Source of the DNA: an uncultured bacterium | GTDB lineage: Bacteria; Bacteroidota; Bacteroidia; Chitinophagales; Chitinophagaceae | DNA: 9,646 nucleotides | Assembly (NCBI GenBank): GCA_903957405.1 | Contig: CAJBPC010000188.1 | Coordinates: forward strand, 1 to 9,646 | Direction of reading: 5' to 3' | Part shown: positions 7,014 to 9,646 of the stretch, piece by piece | How positions within the stretch are numbered: the first letter of the stretch is position 1 | How the letters are laid out: each line of letters begins with the position of its first letter | Made by a program: the position numbers and the translations under genes | Notes under the pieces: model-generated | What the model was told of the DNA's origin: nothing | The model's database searches: none | Seen by the model: only the letters and a program-made list of their open reading frames with translations

Positions 7014-7262
7014 TTATTTCACTTCTTCAAAATGTACTTGTTCGGGTTTAATCGTGTCCGTTTTTTTGGTTGTGGTGACATCACATCCCCCGACACCGCA
7101 GCATCCTGTATTCGTCATGCCCATGAATAGCAGGAATCCACCGGCCAGCCCAAGCATGCTGTCATGTTGCAGGATCGCATAAATAACCGCGACCACGCCT
7201 GCGGCAACCCGGAATATCCTGGACGGGTGCCAGTTTGTTAGCAGTACTTTTTTCATCTTCAT
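7014..7262 (-). CDS. Small Cys-rich membrane protein, DUF2892/YgaP-tail-like
   Basis: This 82-aa protein has two closely spaced hydrophobic segments (about 16-32 and 36-50) that look like a transmembrane hairpin, preceded by NWHPSRIFRV. The layout resembles the DUF2892 domain, which in E. coli YgaP is the membrane tail fused to a rhodanese; here the rhodanese is a separate gene directly upstream. Right after the second helix comes CCGVGGC (Cys54, Cys55, Cys60), then a polar tail of about 20 residues. I chose the ATG at 7262 because its A is the last base of the rhodanese TAA stop (TAATG), implying translational coupling, and A-rich sequence precedes it; a start at 7256 is possible. The longer open frame running upstream to 7370 only overlaps the rhodanese. 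A role in sulfane-sulfur transfer or sensing at the membrane is inferred from context and the cysteines. Confidence 0.75.
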   Translation of the reverse strand: MKMKKVLLTNWHPSRIFRVAAGVVAVIYAILQHDSMLGLAGGFLLFMGMTNTGCCGVGGCDVTTTKKTDTIKPEQVHFEEVK

Positions 7263-7576
7263 TAAATTTTTTGTTGTAAGGAATTCCAAGGGCCGCCATT
7301 GTAGCATTCGATCCCCGCGGCTGTCAGGATGCTTTTTGCCATGCCACTTCTGCTTCCGCTTCGGCAACAAGTTATGACTGGCTTCTGCTTCTTTTTCAGT
7401 TCTGCGGCTTTGCTACGGATCTGGTCGACCGGGATATTCAGGGCACTTTTGATGTGGCCACTCTGGAATTTACCGGGTGTGCGGACATCGACGATGATTG
7501 CTCCCATTTTCACCAAGGCGGCAAAATCGGTATCTGGTCCTTTGGAGAATAGATTTTTCAGGAATTCGAACATCAT
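7262..7576 (-). CDS. Single-domain rhodanese (sulfurtransferase)
   Basis: This 104-aa protein is one rhodanese domain. IIVDVRTPGKFQSGHIKSALNIP (27-49, shown by VDVRTP and GHIKSALNIP) is the usual substrate-loop half, and the active-site loop is CCRSGSRS (70-77), with Cys71 the expected persulfide-carrying cysteine in the CRSGxRS pattern. Such proteins move sulfane sulfur between thiols in the cytoplasm. The N-terminal FEFLKNLFSKG is amphipathic but not a signal peptide. Two ATG codons in a row (7571-7576) leave the exact start uncertain by one residue. It lies 16 bases after the persulfide dioxygenase gene and overlaps the next start by one base, so the three genes form a tight operon in which it probably supplies or passes on persulfide sulfur. 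Confidence 0.9.
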   Translation of the reverse strand: MMFEFLKNLFSKGPDTDFAALVKMGAIIVDVRTPGKFQSGHIKSALNIPVDQIRSKAAELKKKQKPVITCCRSGSRSGMAKSILTAAGIECYNGGPWNSLQQKI

Positions 7577-7592
7577 GTTGGTTTTAAAGGGT

Positions 7593-8993
7593 TTAGGATA
7601 CGACAGGGTTTCCCGTGTTCAACCATTCATTCATGCTGCCAGAAAAGTTCATCAGGTTTTTAAAACCAGCAGATGCCAGGAGTGAATAACCGATGGTGGC
7701 GCGATCTCCTCCCTGGCATAGCACCACGACTTTTTTATCCCTGCTGATCTTATCAAGATTCTTTGGAAGTGTCCCTACGAATACATGATCTGCCCCGTTG
7801 ATGTGTCCGCTTTTGTATTCAGTGGCTCCACGAAGATCCACTATTTGGATGTTGGGTTCCAGGATTACGGATTTGAAGGTGTCGATGTCAATGACATTGA
7901 CGGTGTCCAGCTTACCGCCATGCTCCACGAACGCATCGACAGATGGAATATATCCCATTATGTTATCAAGCCCGATGCGCATGAGTTTACGGGTGAGGTC
8001 ATTCAGTTGGTCTTCAGGTGCCAGGAGTATGAAAGGTTCGTCATACTCCAGAAACCATCCAGCCCAGGTTGCAAATGCGTTGTTGCCTTGAATATTGATG
8101 CTGCCGGGGATGTAACCCGTTGCAAATGCCGTCTTAAGCCTGGCATCGATCAGTTTCACTCCTTTCGCCAGTGCATCTGTCAGTTCCTGATGGCTGAGTT
8201 TATTCAGTTTTGGAACTTCTGTGAGTAGCGGGCGGTCGACCTTGTTGAGTTTCTTCATCATGGCGAAATACTTAGGCGGCTCTGGTTGATCCTCTAGAAG
8301 GAATCGCACAAATCCGGGTTCGTCGTCATTGAAGCGGAATGCCCAGTTGCGTACTTTTTCATATCCCACAGTCGAGCTCGGTACTGCACCCAAAGCTTTG
8401 CCACAAGCTGATCCAGCTCCGTGCCCGGGCCAAACCTGCACATGGTCGGGTAGGTTGGAGAATCGGTTGATGGAATTGTACATCTGGTGTGCGCCGATAT
8501 CCTGAGTGCCTTTCATGCCAGCTGCTTTTTCCAGCAGGTCGGGGCGTCCAATATCGCCCACGAAAACAAAGTCACCCGTGAAGAACATCACTGGTTCAGG
8601 GCTTGCGGGAGTATCGGTGAGCAGGAAGCTGATGCTTTCTGGTGTATGGCCGGGGGTGTGCATCACTTCGAGTTTCAGGTTACCCACCATCATGACATCA
8701 CCATCTTTCAATCCTTCATGTTCGAACTCGTATTCCCATCCCGGACCTCCTTCGTCGGACAGGTAGAGTTTTGCGCCGGCCAATGCCGCGAGCTCTCGAG
8801 AACCGGCCAGAAAGTCCGCATGTATATGGGTCTCCAGGATATGAGTGATCTTCATGTTGTTCTGCTTTGCGATCTCGATATAGGTATCTACATCTCGTTT
8901 TGCATCGATCACTGCAGCAACACCTGCTTTTTGGCATCCGATGAAATAACTTGCCTGAGCCAGGGACTTGTCGTAGATGTGTTGGAAATACAT
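7593..8993 (-). CDS. Persulfide dioxygenase-like metallo-beta-lactamase fold protein fused to two rhodanese domains
   Basis: The 466-aa protein begins with an ETHE1-like metallo-hydrolase domain (about 1-245). THIHAD gives His56, His58 and Asp60; HTPGHT gives His112 and His116; TGD gives Asp141; and PGHG supplies His191. His56, His116 and Asp141 correspond to the 2-His-1-carboxylate iron site of persulfide dioxygenases, which oxidise glutathione (or similar) persulfide to sulfite. Two rhodanese domains follow. The first (about 262-350) keeps LIDARLKTAFATGYIPGSIN, but its active loop reads LLAPEDQ with no cysteine, so it is probably inactive. The second (about 365-466) has IVDLRGATEYKSGH and CQGGDRA with Cys426, so it is probably active. 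This fusion is a known type in bacteria. It is the first gene of the three-gene operon; A8 (minus strand, 8998-9005) just before the ATG fits Bacteroidota initiation. A CRP-like site lies 60-70 bases upstream. Confidence 0.92.
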   Translation of the reverse strand: MYFQHIYDKSLAQASYFIGCQKAGVAAVIDAKRDVDTYIEIAKQNNMKITHILETHIHADFLAGSRELAALAGAKLYLSDEGGPGWEYEFEHEGLKDGDVMMVGNLKLEVMHTPGHTPESISFLLTDTPASPEPVMFFTGDFVFVGDIGRPDLLEKAAGMKGTQDIGAHQMYNSINRFSNLPDHVQVWPGHGAGSACGKALGAVPSSTVGYEKVRNWAFRFNDDEPGFVRFLLEDQPEPPKYFAMMKKLNKVDRPLLTEVPKLNKLSHQELTDALAKGVKLIDARLKTAFATGYIPGSINIQGNNAFATWAGWFLEYDEPFILLAPEDQLNDLTRKLMRIGLDNIMGYIPSVDAFVEHGGKLDTVNVIDIDTFKSVILEPNIQIVDLRGATEYKSGHINGADHVFVGTLPKNLDKISRDKKVVVLCQGGDRATIGYSLLASAGFKNLMNFSGSMNEWLNTGNPVVS

Positions 8994-9021
8994 GGTCTTT
9001 TTTTTGGTTCTGATTTGAATG

Positions 9022-9029
9022 CAAAAATG
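9022..9029 (-). promoter_or_regulatory. Candidate -7 element for the persulfide dioxygenase operon
   Basis: On the minus strand CATTTTTG matches the Bacteroidota -7 consensus TAnnTTTG at all but the first base. It would place the start of transcription near 9019, about 26 bases before the ATG at 8993. No TTG/TTTG element is seen at the usual upstream distance, which is what one expects of a promoter that depends on an activator bound at about -40. Motif resemblance only. Confidence 0.4.
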
Positions 9030-9051
9030 TGATTTAGGTGTCTATCCCAGC

Positions 9052-9065
9052 GTGATTATTATCAC
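9052..9065. promoter_or_regulatory. CRP/FNR-family-type operator palindrome
   Basis: GTGATTATTATCAC is a perfect inverted repeat (GTGAT / ATCAC around TATT), matching the CRP core GTGA-N6-TCAC, with a matching A after the right arm. It lies in the 143-bp spacer between the divergent persulfide dioxygenase operon and the methyltransferase gene. Its centre is about 40 bases upstream of the start predicted from the -7 box at 9022-9029, the position used by class II activators. A further TGTGAT half-site is at 9028-9033. The regulator itself is not in the window; CRP/FNR-family proteins are common in Bacteroidota. Confidence 0.55.
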
Positions 9066-9136
9066 ATTGATTTCAGCTGCAGGGTCTTTCTTTGCAGATG
9101 AAGGCAGATTTGGCCATCATTAACCATGCAATTTAA

Positions 9137-9646
9137 ATGAAAGACTTTTGGAACAGTCGTTATTCGGAATCGGATTATGCATATGGCGAGGATAGCAATG
9201 AATATCTGCGACTGAAATTGTCGGGATTAAAGCCGGGGAGGATTCTTTTTCCGGCGGAAGGAGAGGGCAGGAATGCCGTTCATGCCGCAACTCTTGGGTG
9301 GGAGGTGACCGCTTTTGATATCAGTGCGGAGGGGAAAAAGAAAGCGGATGCCCTGGCGGCAAAGCAAGGTGTTTCAATTGACTATCATGTCTTATCAATA
9401 GAGGAGGCGGCTTTCAAACCAGCATCGTTTGATGCATTGGTCCTTGTGTTTGCCCATTTCCACGATGCGTCAAGGAAAAGCTATCACCAGAAGCTGCTTA
9501 CATTTATAAGACCTGGGGGGTACATCATACTGGAAGCATTCAGTAAAAAGCATATTGCTTTCAATAGCGTCAATGAGCAGGTTGGAGGTCCGAAGGATAT
9601 TGCCATGTTGTATGACATCCAGGGACTTGCTGATGATTTCGCCGAT
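9137..9646 (+). CDS. Class I SAM-dependent methyltransferase, TehB-like (3' end outside window)
   Basis: The first 170 residues are present and the frame is open at the right edge. FWNSRYSESDYAYGEDSNEYL at the N-terminus (FWNSRYSES... at 4-13) is typical of small TehB/thiol- or thiopurine-type methyltransferases. Motif I is ILFPAEGEGRNA (36-47), a variant of the usual LEIGCGEGRN; the acidic motif II residue is Asp61 in TAFDIS, FDALVLVFAHF (98-108) is the post-motif strand, and FIRPGGYIILEAF (123-135) is the motif preceding the last strands. It transfers methyl from S-adenosylmethionine to an unidentified small acceptor, presumably in the cytoplasm. An in-frame TAA directly precedes the ATG, so this start is firm. 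It is divergent from the persulfide operon and could share its control region, but no strong promoter is visible on this strand (weak CAGATTTG at 9105-9112). Confidence 0.85.
   Translation, partial: MKDFWNSRYSESDYAYGEDSNEYLRLKLSGLKPGRILFPAEGEGRNAVHAATLGWEVTAFDISAEGKKKADALAAKQGVSIDYHVLSIEEAAFKPASFDALVLVFAHFHDASRKSYHQKLLTFIRPGGYIILEAFSKKHIAFNSVNEQVGGPKDIAMLYDIQGLADDFAD

Noticed and set aside
7263..7370. Upstream extension of the small membrane protein to a start at 7370
   Set aside because: The extension overlaps the rhodanese gene out of frame, is rich in Lys/Arg/Trp without sense, and the TAATG overlap start at 7262 is a better explanation.
8487..9032. A 181-codon open frame on the plus strand
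   Set aside because: It is antisense to the metal-binding half of the persulfide dioxygenase, with Cys/His-rich sequence that mirrors that gene's codons; no domain is recognisable.
9095..9112. Two GCAGAT copies ten bases apart before the methyltransferase
   Set aside because: Six-base direct repeats are too short to support a regulatory or recombination site on their own.

Overview
The window reads as chromosomal DNA of a member of the Bacteroidota, probably an environmental, respiring, amino-acid-degrading lineage. Three things point there: a TIGR02757/DUF2400 protein and a small conserved hypothetical of types I associate with this phylum; A-rich rather than Shine-Dalgarno-like sequence before starts; and promoter-like motifs close to the Bacteroidota TTG / TAnnTTTG pattern. 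The assignment comes from protein flavour, not from a search. There are nine complete protein genes, one gene cut by the right edge and possibly a gene tail at the left edge. I see no RNA gene, CRISPR array, insertion sequence or prophage gene.

Layout. (1) 1-2431: a leftward group with a 129-aa conserved hypothetical, a fumarylacetoacetate hydrolase family enzyme with a full set of catalytic residues, and a flavin-reductase-like flavoprotein with a C-terminal extension. (2) 2551-4512: divergently transcribed acetoacetyl-CoA synthetase. Fumarylacetoacetase releases fumarate and acetoacetate, and the synthetase activates acetoacetate, so regions 1 and 2 together look like the end of tyrosine/homogentisate catabolism and its link to central metabolism. 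(3) 4520-5350: leftward TIGR02757 protein, convergent with the synthetase, carrying a helix-hairpin-helix glycosylase-like Lys/Asp signature. (4) 5462-6769: a secreted protein of four PEGA-like beta repeats plus a separate C-terminal domain, with a candidate promoter upstream and a large hairpin downstream. (5) 6949-8993: a leftward three-gene operon of persulfide dioxygenase-rhodanese fusion, single-domain rhodanese and small Cys-rich membrane protein, closed by a clear intrinsic terminator. It looks like a sulfide/persulfide detoxification unit. A CRP-type palindrome sits at activator distance upstream. (6) 9137 to the edge: divergent SAM-dependent methyltransferase.

Most of the window is ordinary metabolism. 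I do not see a clearly new multi-gene system. The best leads are the glycosylase-like signature in the TIGR02757 protein, the repeat architecture and selectively placed cysteine pairs of the secreted protein, and the persulfide operon with its CRP-like operator and unusual Cys-rich membrane partner.
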